Below are positions 17,465-27,900 of a stretch of DNA of 64,000 nucleotides, piece by piece. The position numbers and the translations under genes are program-made. This DNA comes from Bacillota bacterium (lineage in GTDB: Bacteria > Bacillota > Clostridia > Christensenellales > JAEXRW01): positions 496,001 through 560,000 of the forward strand of contig JAEXRW010000025.1 of NCBI GenBank assembly GCA_023454175.1, read 5' to 3'. Each line of letters starts with the position of its first letter. The first letter of the stretch is position 1. Under the pieces are notes generated by a model. It worked only from the letters and a program-made list of their open reading frames with translations, searched no databases and was not told where the DNA came from.

Positions 17465-17542
17465 TGGGGTGAGTAGTGGGACTTGAACCCACGACCTCCA
17501 GGGCCACAACCTGGCGCTCTAACCAACTGAACTATACCCACC
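17465..17542 (-). tRNA. tRNA-His (GTG)
   Basis: Cloverleaf with acceptor GTGGGTA/TACTCAC, the extra 5' G (G-1) opposite C73 that marks tRNA-His, anticodon loop TTGTGGC giving GTG, and encoded CCA. Confidence 0.95.
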
Positions 17543-17556
17543 GTGTAAAATCAAAC

Positions 17557-17633
17557 TGGCGCGCCTGCAGGGATTCGAACCCAGGACCTACGGCTTAGAA
17601 GGCCGTTGCTCTATCCAACTGAGCTACAGGCGC
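17557..17633 (-). tRNA. tRNA-Arg (TCT)
   Basis: A 77-base cloverleaf with acceptor GCGCCTG/CAGGCGC, anticodon loop CTTCTAA giving TCT, and encoded CCA. First gene of the cluster in transcription order. Confidence 0.95.
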
Positions 17634-17732
17634 ATAATTCCTTCCCGTGGTCTGCGAGCCGCTTTTTTGCAGGTTTTTTGCTGTTAGTTCAGCAGCCCTG
17701 TGTCGCTTTCCCGCAACCGCTGACAGTTTTAT

Positions 17733-17761
17733 ATTTTAACATGCAAACGGTATCATGTCAA
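17733..17761 (-). promoter_or_regulatory. Promoter of the tRNA cluster
   Basis: On the minus strand TTGACA is followed after exactly 17 bases by TAAAAT, about 100 bases upstream of tRNA-Arg. This near-consensus pair fits strong constitutive expression of all eight tRNAs as one transcript. The remaining DNA from 17634 to 17873 shows no gene. Confidence 0.8.
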
Positions 17762-17873
17762 CGGCGGGTTCGTCTTTGGCGCATAAAATTCGGTGGGAAA
17801 AGCGTATTCATTTTTGGCGCAGTACAAAGTATAAAACAGGTGAACAGGCTTGTCAACAGAAAACAAAGTGATA

Positions 17874-18404
17874 TCAATCCAGCGTGTAGGTCATGGGAAC
17901 GGCCTGGTCTTCGCGGATATAGAGGATGCCGTATGTTGGCTTCATCCCGTATCTCGGTTCGGCCAGGCTTCCAGGATTGAAAAAGACGCGCCTCCCCTCG
18001 CAAAATGTCTCGGGAATATGCGTATGGCCAAAAAGGACGACGTCTGCGATGGTTTCTTCTGCCCGATACGAGAGAAGCGTGTTGTCGTATTTGACTTTGT
18101 ATTTATGGCCATGTGTAAGGAGGATTTTCAATCCGCCAATCTCCAGCATTTTTTCGTCCGTGGTTTCACTGTTGTAATCGCAGTTGCCTCTGACGGAATC
18201 GACCGGTTTTCGCGTCAGCTTCTTCATGTATTCAGCATCCCTGCAATAATCGCCCAGATGGATGAAATGATCCATCTGCCTGAGCCGGGACATGGCCAGC
18301 TTGATGGCGTCATGATTCCCGTGCGTATCGCTCAAAATGCCGATTTTGATCTCATTGTTCTTGTTGGGCATCTGTATTTGTGCTCCCGGTTGATGGATGA
18401 TCAT
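17874..18404 (-). CDS. YfcE/MJ0936-family metallophosphoesterase
   Basis: A 176-residue calcineurin-like phosphodiesterase. Metal-binding motifs are in order: GILSDTHGNHDA near 22-33, HLGDYCRD near 49, GNCDYN near 73, LLTHGHKYK near 96, and FGHTHIP near 122. The family hydrolyses phosphodiesters in vitro; the natural substrate is uncertain. Its ATG overlaps the rdgB stop (ATGA), so it is translationally coupled to the nucleotide-sanitising gene, the common arrangement in Firmicutes. About the first 17 residues are extra compared with the family core. Confidence 0.9.
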   Translation of the reverse strand: MIIHQPGAQIQMPNKNNEIKIGILSDTHGNHDAIKLAMSRLRQMDHFIHLGDYCRDAEYMKKLTRKPVDSVRGNCDYNSETTDEKMLEIGGLKILLTHGHKYKVKYDNTLLSYRAEETIADVVLFGHTHIPETFCEGRRVFFNPGSLAEPRYGMKPTYGILYIREDQAVPMTYTLD

Positions 18405-18991
18405 TCGCGGCTGAGTTTTTCGCGCAGTGCGCAGAGTGCCCTGTATCGGTGGCTCAGCCTGTTTTTCACGTCCGGTTCGATCTCGGCAAACGTGGCTCCG
18501 TATTCAGGCAGCAGGAATATGGGGTCGTAGCCGAAGCCTCCCTCCCCCATCTGGGTTTCCGCTATCATTCCTTCACAGAAACCGCAGGCAGTCAATGCGG
18601 GCTTCCCGGGCCTTGCCAGCGCCATGCAGCACACAAATCGAGCGCCCCTCTTGTCGGCAGGCACGTTTCTCAGTCTTTGGATGATCATCTCGTTTTTTTC
18701 GGTTTGCGGAGCGTCTTCCCCCAGGTACCTTGCGGAGTATACGCCAGGTTCGCCATTCAGCGCGTATACTTCCAATCCGGAATCATCCGCCAGCGCGTCC
18801 ATGCCTGAAATGCGGGATGCTTCGCATGCCTTTTTGACGGCGTTTTCTTCATAGGTCGTCCCGTCTTCAACGACATCCAGAGCGATTCCCGCCTCTTTTA
18901 GTGATAATATTTCTTCATAAATACCCTGAAAGATGCCTTTGATCTCTTTTACCTTGCCCTGGTTGTTCGTCGCGATCAGCAGTTTTAGCAT
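18401..18991 (-). CDS. rdgB: XTP/dITP diphosphatase (RdgB/HAM1)
   Basis: A 196-residue non-canonical purine nucleotide pyrophosphatase. It begins LLIATNNQGKVKEI (substrate loop with N and K) and has ADDSGLEVYALNGEPGVYSA near residue 68, TACGFCEG, and GGFGYDPIFLLPEYGATFAE near 150, all family hallmarks. It hydrolyses ITP, dITP and XTP to monophosphates, keeping them out of DNA and RNA. The ribosome site GGGGGAG lies within the 3' end of rph, indicating an operon. Confidence 0.95.
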   Translation of the reverse strand: MLKLLIATNNQGKVKEIKGIFQGIYEEILSLKEAGIALDVVEDGTTYEENAVKKACEASRISGMDALADDSGLEVYALNGEPGVYSARYLGEDAPQTEKNEMIIQRLRNVPADKRGARFVCCMALARPGKPALTACGFCEGMIAETQMGEGGFGYDPIFLLPEYGATFAEIEPDVKNRLSHRYRALCALREKLSRE

Positions 18992-18995
18992 ATGT

Positions 18996-19733
18996 TCAAT
19001 CTCCCCCGACCAGCTTTGTCAAGCCGCCAAGGGCGGCCTTTTGAACGTTGATGAGTTCGGTAATGCCTTCGGATGCCAGTTCGATCAGGATATCCATCTC
19101 CGCTTTGGAAAAAGGCCGTCGCTCCCCCGTCCCCTGTATCTCGATCAGTTTGAGTTCGTCCGTCATCACCATATTCATGTCCGCCTCCGCCTTCGAATCC
19201 TCGGTATAACACAGGTCCAGGCAGGGCACGTCTTCGTACAGGCCGGCGCTCACAGCCGCGACATAGCTGCACACGGGGGATTTTGTGATGAGTCCCTTCT
19301 GGATGAGCTTGTCCACCGCCATTACCAGCGCCACGAAGGCGCCGGTGATGGCAGCCGTACGTGTCCCCCCGTCCGCGTCCAGAACGTCGCAGTCGATAAA
19401 AAGGGTGCGTTCGCCCAGCCTGTAAAAGTCCATCACAGAACGGAGCGAACGCCCTATCAGTCTTTGGATCTCGGTCGAGCGGCTGTCCTGCCGTATGCCG
19501 TCGCGCGGTTTCCGTTCGGGCGTGGAGGCTGGCAGCATCGCATATTCGGCTGTCAGCCATCCCCTGCCGCTGTCCTTTAAAAAAGGAGGAACTTTTTCAT
19601 CCAGCATGGCCGTGCATATCACGCGTGTCTCCCCGAACTCCACCAGTGCGCTGCCCAGGGCTTTTTTGATGAATCCGGGCGTTATTCGGATTGGACGCAT
19701 ATCCTGCGGCTTCCTGCCATCCGGTCTTTGCAT
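18996..19733 (-). CDS. rph: Ribonuclease PH
   Basis: A 245-residue phosphorolytic 3' exoribonuclease that trims tRNA 3' ends. Family landmarks are RPDGRKPQDMRPI at the start, RGWLTAEYAMLPAST near 60, the phosphate-binding SRSTEIQRLIGRSLR near 86, and DCDVLDADGGTRTAAITGA near 115-133. AGGAGG lies 8 bases before the ATG. It sits between the GerM-type gene and rdgB, a conserved Clostridia and Bacilli arrangement (gerM-rph-rdgB-yfcE). Confidence 0.95.
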   Translation of the reverse strand: MQRPDGRKPQDMRPIRITPGFIKKALGSALVEFGETRVICTAMLDEKVPPFLKDSGRGWLTAEYAMLPASTPERKPRDGIRQDSRSTEIQRLIGRSLRSVMDFYRLGERTLFIDCDVLDADGGTRTAAITGAFVALVMAVDKLIQKGLITKSPVCSYVAAVSAGLYEDVPCLDLCYTEDSKAEADMNMVMTDELKLIEIQGTGERRPFSKAEMDILIELASEGITELINVQKAALGGLTKLVGGD

Positions 19734-19756
19734 CTTTGGTACCTCCTGAAAGTATG

Positions 19757-20701
19757 TTAATATTCGTTTGCGAATGTTGTCACGGTCTCCTGGCCGCCCG
19801 CCGGCTCATACTCTTTTCCTTCCACCTTTATTATGACACTTTCCGTGTTATCGTATTGGTTTACAGTGAGCATGATCGCTTTGAGGGCCCTCTTCTCCAG
19901 GTCCGGGCTGCTTTTCAGGTCGGAAAATTCCTTCGAGAAATTCAGGCTCAGTGCATCCTTACCGGCCGAGAGCTCCTGGAGCCTCGTTCCGGCTGGAAAT
20001 ACATTGTCCAGCGTCGCCGTATCCGCCGGTCCTTTCAAAAGCTCGCGGATGGCGGTTTCAGCATTTGCCTTCTGGGCGGTATAACGCGTCACCGGCACCA
20101 GGAATCCGCCCGTTTTGCTGAGGAAGTAAAGTGTTAGTTTGTTCTCTTCCTTTGCCTTCACGCCCTCCGGCAGGGCTTCCTGGTTCAGGTCAAAGCCTGT
20201 GAGGGGTTTGGAAATATCCGTTCCATACTTCATCTTATCCAGTTTCCTGCCGTCAATCAAGACCTGTACCTTTTCCACAGTGGGAAAATTGCACAATGTA
20301 TTGACCACGGCGCTGATCACGTTGGATTCCTCCGCCTTGTTCGTTGCGCCGATCCCCCCGCGGATATCCACCCTGGCCAGGCCGTCTTTGATATCCAGAT
20401 CAAATGTAACGGTGGAAGGCAGCAGGAACGAAAGTCCCGATTTCTCCATTTCGGCGATATTCTCGGGTGTGGATACCATCTTTTTCAGCGTAGCCTTGGC
20501 GATGCCCTCTTCCCAGGGGATCTTGCGCATCACCGGTACCATAAACCCCTGTTCATCCTGGTAATAAACCACGGTTTGTTTGATGGCCGTATTTTCTGCA
20601 ACCACCTGTTCATCGGTTACTGCATCCTTGTCGCTGCACCCCGCTGCAACCAGCGTAAACAGTAACAATACCGCCAGTATGAACGGCACATACCGTTTCA
20701 T
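19757..20701 (-). CDS. gerM: GerM-type lipoprotein with two GerMN domains
   Basis: About 314 residues. A signal peptide with a lipobox (LVAAGC) is followed by two GerMN repeats. Each begins with a DEQGFMVPVMR- or KTGGFLVPVTR-like strand followed by ETAIRELLKGP-like helices. GerM takes part in sporulation and germination in Bacillus. A longer upstream frame exists, but the ATG at 20699-20701 has GGGGGGAG 7 bases before it and gives a proper signal peptide. It is the first gene of the rph-rdgB-yfcE group. Its presence supports a spore-forming Firmicute ancestry. Confidence 0.88.
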   Translation of the reverse strand: MKRYVPFILAVLLLFTLVAAGCSDKDAVTDEQVVAENTAIKQTVVYYQDEQGFMVPVMRKIPWEEGIAKATLKKMVSTPENIAEMEKSGLSFLLPSTVTFDLDIKDGLARVDIRGGIGATNKAEESNVISAVVNTLCNFPTVEKVQVLIDGRKLDKMKYGTDISKPLTGFDLNQEALPEGVKAKEENKLTLYFLSKTGGFLVPVTRYTAQKANAETAIRELLKGPADTATLDNVFPAGTRLQELSAGKDALSLNFSKEFSDLKSSPDLEKRALKAIMLTVNQYDNTESVIIKVEGKEYEPAGGQETVTTFANEY

Positions 20702-20889
20702 ATATGCTCCCCCCAATTCATTTTGTACAAATATATGAGTGCATACGGACGGGTATGTTTTTGTGCAGGATTCTGGCGCAAAAAGTATAATCCACAACGC
20801 CGGGCCATTTTCCTGCTCCGCAAAGGCTGCATTTATACTGCAAGGAAGCGATGGCTGATGTATAATATACGGATAACGAGGTGTTTTCT

Positions 20890-22614
20890 ATGACGATGGA
20901 TGGTCTTTGTCTGTATGCCGTGCTCCGGGAGGTACGGCAGCTGCTGATGGAAAGCAGGGTCCAGGGCGTCTTCCAGCCTGCAAAGGACGAATTGCTGCTC
21001 AATCTCCGCACGCGGGCCGGATCCAGGATTTTGCTCCTTTCCGCTTCCTCCGAATCCTCCCGTATCCATATCACGCAAAAAGACTGGAGCAACCCGGTGC
21101 ATCCGCCGATGTTCTGCATGCTCCTGCGGAAGCATCTGATGGGGGCAAAACTGGTGGATATCGTTCAAACAGGGCTGGAGAGGGTCGCAGACTTCCGCTT
21201 TGAAGGCAATGACGAGCTCGGCGATCACCGAGAGACCCATGTGATCGCAGAAGTCATGGGCAAGCACAGCAATATCATCCTGACGGATGGCGGAGGAAAG
21301 ATCCTGGACAGCATCAAACATGTCAACGCCCAGGTCAGCAGTTTCCGCCAGGTCCTGCCCGGGCTGATGTATACCCCGCCGCCTTCCCAGGAACGGCTGG
21401 ATCTTACCCGTTTGGATGAGGCCGGATTTGACGAAGGCTCGGTTTCCGGTTTATCATTGCCCAGGCTGCTGGCAAAAAGGTATAACGGGCTTTCAGCCGC
21501 CAGTGCCGAAGAGATCGCATCGTACGTCGGGGAAAATGCCTCGGGCGAAGCCATTGCTGAATCCATGTCTGACTTTGTAACCACATTGAAGAACGGGCCC
21601 TACCAGCCTCAATTGTTCTTGGATGATGCGGGAGCCCCGGCGGGTTATTTCCCTTTTAAAAGCAGTATGCTTTCGGGCAGGTTTCAAAAATCATTTGACT
21701 CCATAAACGAAGCTGTCGATGCTTTTTACAGGACGGTGCGGTCGGATACGATCCTTGACCAAAAGCGCCAGGCCCTGTCCAAAAGCGTTCATTCGACCCT
21801 GGAGAAGCTTTATAAGAAGGCAGGGCTCCTGCGTCAGACCCTGGCCGAATCCGAAAGGATGGAGGAATACAGGAAGTATGGCGATCTGCTCTTTTCTAAT
21901 CTCTATTCGATAAAACAAAGTCCCAGGCAGGTAATGCTGCAGGACTTTGAGACCGGGGAAATGGTGGAGATACCGCTGGATGAGCATTTGACGCCGGTGC
22001 AGAATGCGCAGGCTTACTATAAGAAATACACCAAATCCAAAGTCGCCATGGACAGGGCGGGAGAACAGCTGGAGAAATGCATACAGGAAACGGACTATCT
22101 CGAAAACCAGCTGCACAATATCGATGAATGCACGCTCCCGCTGGAACTCGATGAGATCCGCTCGGAGCTCGAAGCAGAAGGTTTCCTGCGCAGGCAATCC
22201 GCATCAGGCAAAAAGAATAAAAAGCCGCTGCCCAGCGCTCCCCTCCATTACGTGACGGCGGATGGATTCGACGTCTATGTCGGGAAAAACAATGTCCAGA
22301 ATGAAGCCCTCACGCTGCATTCCGCGCGCGGGGACGATATGTGGCTGCATGTGAAGGGGGCGGCAGGCTCCCACGTCATCCTGAAAACGAAAGGAAACAG
22401 TTTCCCTGTTCAGGCTTTGGAAACGGCGGGCATGCTCGCCGCCTGGCATAGCAAATCCCGCCTGAGTGCCAATGTGGCCGTGGACTATACCCTGCGGAAA
22501 AACGTGAAAAAAATGCCCGGCGGCAAACCGGGCATGGTGATCTATGTGAACTTTAAAACGATGTACGTCACGCCGCACTCGGAATCTGTTGAGGCGCTTC
22601 AAAAAGAAACCTGA
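20890..22614 (+). CDS. rqcH: RqcH, ribosome-quality-control NFACT protein
   Basis: About 574 residues, with an NFACT-N domain (MDGLCLYAVLREVRQLL to about 200; ETHVIAEVMGKHSNIILTD near 120), a long coiled coil (about 280-430) and an NFACT-R domain (YVTADGFDVYVGKNN, SARGDDMWLHVKG near 470-490). This is the bacterial Rqc2/NEMF homologue. It binds stalled 50S subunits and recruits tRNA-Ala to add C-terminal alanine tails for degradation; older annotation calls it fibronectin-binding protein. A GTG at 20881 is in frame, but the ATG at 20890 with GAGGTG upstream is preferred. A TATAAT at 20861-20866 is the likely -10. It converges with pyrE. Confidence 0.93.
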   Translation: MTMDGLCLYAVLREVRQLLMESRVQGVFQPAKDELLLNLRTRAGSRILLLSASSESSRIHITQKDWSNPVHPPMFCMLLRKHLMGAKLVDIVQTGLERVADFRFEGNDELGDHRETHVIAEVMGKHSNIILTDGGGKILDSIKHVNAQVSSFRQVLPGLMYTPPPSQERLDLTRLDEAGFDEGSVSGLSLPRLLAKRYNGLSAASAEEIASYVGENASGEAIAESMSDFVTTLKNGPYQPQLFLDDAGAPAGYFPFKSSMLSGRFQKSFDSINEAVDAFYRTVRSDTILDQKRQALSKSVHSTLEKLYKKAGLLRQTLAESERMEEYRKYGDLLFSNLYSIKQSPRQVMLQDFETGEMVEIPLDEHLTPVQNAQAYYKKYTKSKVAMDRAGEQLEKCIQETDYLENQLHNIDECTLPLELDEIRSELEAEGFLRRQSASGKKNKKPLPSAPLHYVTADGFDVYVGKNNVQNEALTLHSARGDDMWLHVKGAAGSHVILKTKGNSFPVQALETAGMLAAWHSKSRLSANVAVDYTLRKNVKKMPGGKPGMVIYVNFKTMYVTPHSESVEALQKET

Positions 22615-22633
22615 TATAGTACAATATCCGAAA

Positions 22634-23209
22634 TCAGACCGGCTTCCTGCTTCCCGGCTTCACCAGCGGCAGTCCCGACGCGCATACCGGGCATTGATCC
22701 GGTTCGTAGGCCGCGATATCCATCTGGATGCAGCTGTATAGTTTGCAACCGAAATCCGCCTTCCCTGCGCTCCGGTCCACGATCACGGCCACGCCGCATA
22801 CCAGCGCCCCGGCTTCTTTGACGAGGCCGATGACCTCCTGCACCGAACCGCCGGTTGTAATAACGTCTTCCACCACAAGCACCCTCGCGTCCTTTGGGAT
22901 GGTGAAACCGCGGCGGAGCGTCATGGCTCCGTTTTCCCGCTCCGCAAAGATGTTGCGCACGTTCATCAGCCGCGCCACGTCAAAGGCCATGATCACGCCG
23001 CCCAGCGCCGGCCCGACGACCAGGTCGATCCCTTCCTTTTCAAACGCGGTTGCGATCTCCTTGCAGAATTTTTCACTGACCGCCGGGTCCTCGAAGAGTT
23101 TGGCGCACTGCATGTACCGCTCGCTGTGCTTGCCGCTCGTAAGCAGGAAATGTCCGCTCAGCATCACGCCGGTTTTTTTGAAGATCTCCAGTACTTCGTT
23201 TTTGTCCAT
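22634..23209 (-). CDS. pyrE: Orotate phosphoribosyltransferase
   Basis: A 191-residue PRTase that makes orotidine 5'-phosphate from orotate and PRPP. The N-terminal FKKTGVMLSGHFLLTSGKHS and the PRPP motif VLVVEDVITTGGSV near 117-130 are clear. The C-terminal end has CPVC, as seen in the longer Clostridia-type PyrE. It is the last gene of the pyr operon and has GAGGTGG before its ATG. No strong terminator hairpin is visible between it and the converging rqcH gene. Confidence 0.95.
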   Translation of the reverse strand: MDKNEVLEIFKKTGVMLSGHFLLTSGKHSERYMQCAKLFEDPAVSEKFCKEIATAFEKEGIDLVVGPALGGVIMAFDVARLMNVRNIFAERENGAMTLRRGFTIPKDARVLVVEDVITTGGSVQEVIGLVKEAGALVCGVAVIVDRSAGKADFGCKLYSCIQMDIAAYEPDQCPVCASGLPLVKPGSRKPV

Positions 23210-23221
23210 TTTATATCCACC

Positions 23222-24136
23222 TCAATCGATGATGATCGTACCGGTCAGGCGGGATATCTTCTCCACGCCATGATCCAGCGCATAGTCTTCCATCTCTTTG
23301 ATGATCCTGGGGCATGCCAGGGGGTCCGATACGGTCGCCGTACCCACGGAGACCGCGTAGGCGCCTGCGAGCATGAATTCGATAGCGTCGCTGCCGCTCC
23401 AGATGCCCCCCATGCCGATGATGGGGATATTCACGGCCTTTGCAGCCTGCCACACCATCCGCATGGCGACGGGCCGTATTGCAGGCCCCGTAAGCCCTCC
23501 TGTGATATTCTTGAGGATGGGCTTGTGGGTTTCGATATCGATCGCCATCCCTGTGATCGAATTGATCATGGAGATGACGTCCGCTCCGCCCTTCTCCGCG
23601 GCGAGCGCGCATTCGGTGATGTCCATCACATTAGGTGTCAGCTTCACGATCAATGGCTTCTTGCAGTAGGGCCGTACGTATTCCGTGATGCTTTTTATAT
23701 CGCCGGGGCAAGAACCGAAAGCCATGCCCCCCTGCCGCACGTTCGGGCAGGATATGTTCAATTCGATCATGTGGACCGGCGTGCGGCTGAGGATCTGGAC
23801 CATTTCCCGGTACTCGTCCATCGTGCTCCCGGCGATGTTTGCGATGATCACGGTCCCTTTCTCCATCAGCCAGGGGAGTTCGTCCTCGATGAATGTTTTC
23901 ACGCCAGGGTTTTGAAGCCCCACGCTGTTGAGCATGCCTGAAGGCGTTTCGGCGATGCGCGGGGGCGGGTTCCCCTCTCTTCTGCGCAACGTCAGTCCTT
24001 TGGTGGCGATCCCTCCTAGGATGCTGATGTCGAAGTACTCGTCGTACTCCCGCCCGAATCCGAATGTGCCCGATGCCGCGATGACAGGGTTTTTGAATCT
24101 GATGCCGCAGATCTCGACGGAGAGGTCAGTCTTCAT
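23222..24136 (-). CDS. pyrD: Dihydroorotate dehydrogenase B, catalytic subunit
   Basis: A 304-residue class 1B FMN enzyme. It has IRFKNPVIAASGTFGFGREY near the start, NISCPNVRQGG near 140 with the catalytic cysteine characteristic of class 1B, and GGIWSGSDAIEFMLAGA near 250 for FMN phosphate binding. It oxidises dihydroorotate to orotate and passes electrons to PyrK and NAD+. The ATG overlaps the pyrK stop (ATGA), so they are coupled; a longer frame reaching 24250 lies within pyrK and is not the true start. Confidence 0.95.
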   Translation of the reverse strand: MKTDLSVEICGIRFKNPVIAASGTFGFGREYDEYFDISILGGIATKGLTLRRREGNPPPRIAETPSGMLNSVGLQNPGVKTFIEDELPWLMEKGTVIIANIAGSTMDEYREMVQILSRTPVHMIELNISCPNVRQGGMAFGSCPGDIKSITEYVRPYCKKPLIVKLTPNVMDITECALAAEKGGADVISMINSITGMAIDIETHKPILKNITGGLTGPAIRPVAMRMVWQAAKAVNIPIIGMGGIWSGSDAIEFMLAGAYAVSVGTATVSDPLACPRIIKEMEDYALDHGVEKISRLTGTIIID

Positions 24137-24900
24137 AGCTCCACCTCCGAAAGCAGGAATACGGGGCCTTCCCTGCACACCCTGGCGTAATGCCAGCCGT
24201 CCTCGCGGTTCACCTTGCAGTTGCACGTCAGGCACGCGCCCACTCCGCACCCCATCCGTTCCTCCAGCGCCACCTGGCAGGAGATGTCTGTCCCCGCAAG
24301 GACGCTTTTCAGGGCTTTGAGCATGGGTACCGGTCCGCAGGCATAAATGATATCCGGCCGTTCATCCTGCAGCGCTTCTTTCACCATGTCCGTGACGAAG
24401 CCCAGTCTGCAGAAAGAGCCGTCATCGGTGGAGGTATGGACTTTTCCGCATACCGCTTCGAACGAGTCGGTAGAATAAACCGACCCGCAGTCGCAGAAAC
24501 CCAGGAAAGCTTCATACAGTACGTCCGGGTAATACTTCGGGATAAAAAGCAGAGGAGCAATGCCCAAGCCGCCGCCAACCAACCAGGCTTTTCGTGTCCC
24601 CTGGGGCATGGCATAGCCGTTTCCAAGTGGGCCGATTACGTCCAGACGGATGTCTTTCTGAAGTTGTGACATGGCGGCCGTACCCTGACCTACCGTTTTG
24701 TATACGATATCCACCGTCCCGTTTTCAGCGTCCGCTGTGTGGATGGAGAAAGGCCTTCTGAGGATATGCGAGGCAAAATCCGGGATCGCCAGGTGGATGA
24801 ACTGCCCCGGCGTGCATTTCCCCGCGAAATCGCACTTCAGGCTCATCCGGTACGTATCCTTCGCTATTTTGTTGTTTTCAAGCAGGATGCACGTTCCCAA
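24133..24900 (-). CDS. pyrK: Dihydroorotate dehydrogenase B, electron transfer subunit
   Basis: About 255 residues with an FAD domain (HILRRPFSIHTAD near 55), an NAD-binding domain (LVGGGLGIAPLLF near 110) and a C-terminal 2Fe-2S cluster with cysteines in MGCGVGACLTCNCKV and VCREGPVF. It carries electrons from PyrD to NAD+. No ATG fits: the family N-terminus corresponds to GTCILLENNKIAKDTYRM, so a TTG start at 24898-24900 is chosen, with GGGAAGG about 10 bases upstream at the carB end; a TTG at 24909 overlapping the carB stop is the alternative. Confidence 0.9.
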   Translation of the reverse strand: MGTCILLENNKIAKDTYRMSLKCDFAGKCTPGQFIHLAIPDFASHILRRPFSIHTADAENGTVDIVYKTVGQGTAAMSQLQKDIRLDVIGPLGNGYAMPQGTRKAWLVGGGLGIAPLLFIPKYYPDVLYEAFLGFCDCGSVYSTDSFEAVCGKVHTSTDDGSFCRLGFVTDMVKEALQDERPDIIYACGPVPMLKALKSVLAGTDISCQVALEERMGCGVGACLTCNCKVNREDGWHYARVCREGPVFLLSEVEL

Positions 24901-24905
24901 AGCTA

Positions 24906-27900
24906 TCAAACCTTCCCGATGTTCAGTATGTCCGTGAGGCTCAGTATAGCAGGATCCACGCCCTTTCTTTGTCGTTTGATGCACTGCACCAGCGCATTTG
25001 CGGTATCCAGCGATGTCAGGCAGGGGATTCTTCTTTCCACGGCCATGCGGCGCAGCGCAAATCCGTCGTGCGCGTTTTTCCTGCCGCGGGTGGGTGTATT
25101 GATGATCAGGGTAAATTCGTCGATGCGGTCCAGGATGTTGTTCTGGCCCTCCCCCATCTTGGCGATCGTGGTCGCGGCCACATAGCTGAAATTCAGCACG
25201 TGTGCGGTCCCGGGCGTGGCGTAGATGTCGAAGCCCAGCGCATCCAGGTCCGCGGCGATACGCACCGCCTCCTGTTTGTCGTTGTCGGCGATGGTCAGCA
25301 GCGCCTTGCCGCCTTCAGGTATTTTCATGCCCGAAGCCAGCAGGCCTTTGTAGAGCGCCTCTGAATAATCCGTGGAGACGCCCAGCACTTCCCCCGTGGA
25401 TTTCATTTCCGGCCCCAGCGTGACCTCCACGTCGGGCAGCTTTTCCAGCGAGAAGACAGGAACTTTAACAGCGATGATACCACGAGGCTCCAGCAAATCC
25501 TTGCCATAACCCATGTCCGAGATCTTCTGGCCGATCGAGGCCTTGGTCGCCAGGTCGATCAGCGGGATGCCTGTCACCTTGCTGATATAGGGCACCGTGC
25601 GCGAGGAGCGCGGGTTCACTTCGATGATATACAGGTCGTCCCCCGAGCGGATGAACTGGATGTTCACCATGCCCAGCACGTGAAGGCCCTTGGCCAGTGT
25701 CCTGGTATAGTCCACGATCTTCTTTTGGATATGCGCCGGTATGGTCTGGCTGGGATACACCGATATGCTGTCCCCCGAATGCACGCCCGCCCGCTCGATA
25801 TGCTCCATGATGCCGGGGATGAGGATATCCGTCCCGTCGCAGATGGCGTCCACCTCCAGCTCCGTCCCGATCACGTATTTGTCCACCAGGATGGGGTGTT
25901 CCTGCTCCTCCCGGTTGATGATGCGCATGTAATCGCGGATGCTGCCTTCATCGTATGCGATCTCCATGCCCTGCCCGCCCAGCACGTAGGAGGGACGGAC
26001 CAATACGGGATATCCCAGTTCCCTGGCGGCGTTTACCGCTTCTTCTTCGGTAAATACAGACTGACCTGCCGGGCGCAGGATATGGGAGCGTTCCAGCAGC
26101 GCGTCGAATTCCTCCCGGTCCTCGGCCATGTTGATGTGATCAAGGCTCGTGCCCAGTATCTCGTATCCCATCTCCACCACGGATTTTGCCAGTTTGATGG
26201 CCGTCTGCCCGCCGAACTGCACCGTCACGCCCACCGGTTTTTCCTGTTCCAGCACGTTCCATACTTCCTCGGGCGTCAGCGGTTCGAAATAGAGGCGGTC
26301 CGATGTATCGAAATCCGTGGATACCGTCTCGGGGTTGTTGTTGATGATGACGGCTTCATATCCCGCCTGTTTCAGCGCCCAAACGCAGTGCACCGAGCAG
26401 TAGTCAAATTCGATACCCTGGCCGATACGGATGGGGCCGGAGCCCAGCACGACGACCGTTTTGTCCCCCGCGGGTTTGGCTTCGTTCTCGTCGTCATAGC
26501 TGCTGTAATAATACGGGCTCACGGCTTCGAATTCCGCCCCGCACGTATCCACCATCTTGAATGTCGGCAGGATCCCGTATTGCTTGCGCATGGCGCGGAT
26601 ATCCAGCTCTTTTTGGTTGGAATAGCGTGCCAGCGCCCTGTCCGATATTCCCATCTTCTTGGCCTGGCGCAGGAGCGGTTCGTTCAGGGAAGCGCCGGTT
26701 TTCTTTAACGTTTCCTCCATGTCCACCATGCGCTTGAGCTTGTCCAGGAACCATGCGTCCATAAAGGTCAGCTGGGATATAACGGAGGCATCGATCCCTC
26801 TGCGCAGCGCCTCGGCGATGGCGAATGCCCGCTCGTGGTCCTGCAGGGACATTTTCTTCAGTAATTCTTCGTTTGTCATCCATGTGATGGGCGCGTATTC
26901 CAGCGAGTCCATGCCCAGTTCCAGCGAACGGATGGCCTTGAAAAGCGCCGCTTCGAAATTGGCGCCGATGGACATGACCTCGCCCGTCGCCTTCATCTTG
27001 GTCCCCAGGCGCTTGTCCGCATGGACAAATTTATCGAATGGCCAGCGCGGGAATTTCACCACGCAGTAATCCAGCGTCGGTTCAAAACAGGCGTAAGTCT
27101 TCCCCGTCACGCCGTTTTGGATCTCGCCCAGGTCGTATCCGATGGCGATCTTGGATGCTACCTTGGCGATGGGGTAGCCCGTCGCTTTCGAGGCCAGGGC
27201 CGAAGAGCGTGAAAGCCGCGGGTTCACCTCGATCACGTAATAGCTCATGCTCTGCGTGTCCAGCGCAAACTGTACGTTGCATCCGCCCTCGATCCGCAGC
27301 GCGTCGATGATCTTCAGCGAGGCTGTGCGCAGCATCTGGTGTTCCTTGTCCCGCAGCGTCTGGGATGGGGCCACCACGATGCTGTCCCCGGTATGGATGC
27401 CCACCGGGTCCATGTTTTCCATATTGCAGATGGTGATGGTATTGCCTTTGGCATCCCTCACCACTTCGTATTCGATCTCCTTCCAGCCGGAAACGCACTT
27501 TTCGATCAGGCACTGGTGCACGCGGCTGGCCTTGAGCCCGCCGGTCGTGATCTCCCGCAGTTCTTCCTCGTTGGCCGCGATGCCCCCGCCAGTACCGCCC
27601 AGCGTATAGGCTGGCCTCACCACCATCGGGTATCCTGCGGTTTTGGCAAAATCGACGGCTTCCTCCACTTTGGTGGCGATGATGCTGTCGATGACGGGCT
27701 GGCCGATCTCCTCCATCGTCTGTTTAAAGGCTTCGCGGTCCTCCGCTTTGCGGATGGCTTCCACGCTGGTCCCGAGCAGCCGCACACCCATCTGGTCCAG
27801 GTACCCGCTTTCCGCCAGTTCACTGGCCAGGTTCAGCCCCGTCTGCCCGCCCAGGGTGGCCAGGAGCCCGTCGGGCTTTTCCCGTGCGATGATCTTTTTC

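Noticed and set aside
16955..17633. Protein-coding frames in the tRNA cluster on both strands
   Set aside because: They translate tRNA sequence, giving repeated SSNPxxRT/GxEPATxxL-type peptides known as spurious calls.
25680..26708. A 342-codon plus-strand frame opposite carB
   Set aside because: It is the antisense shadow of the conserved carB gene, whose third-position GC bias leaves the opposite strand open.
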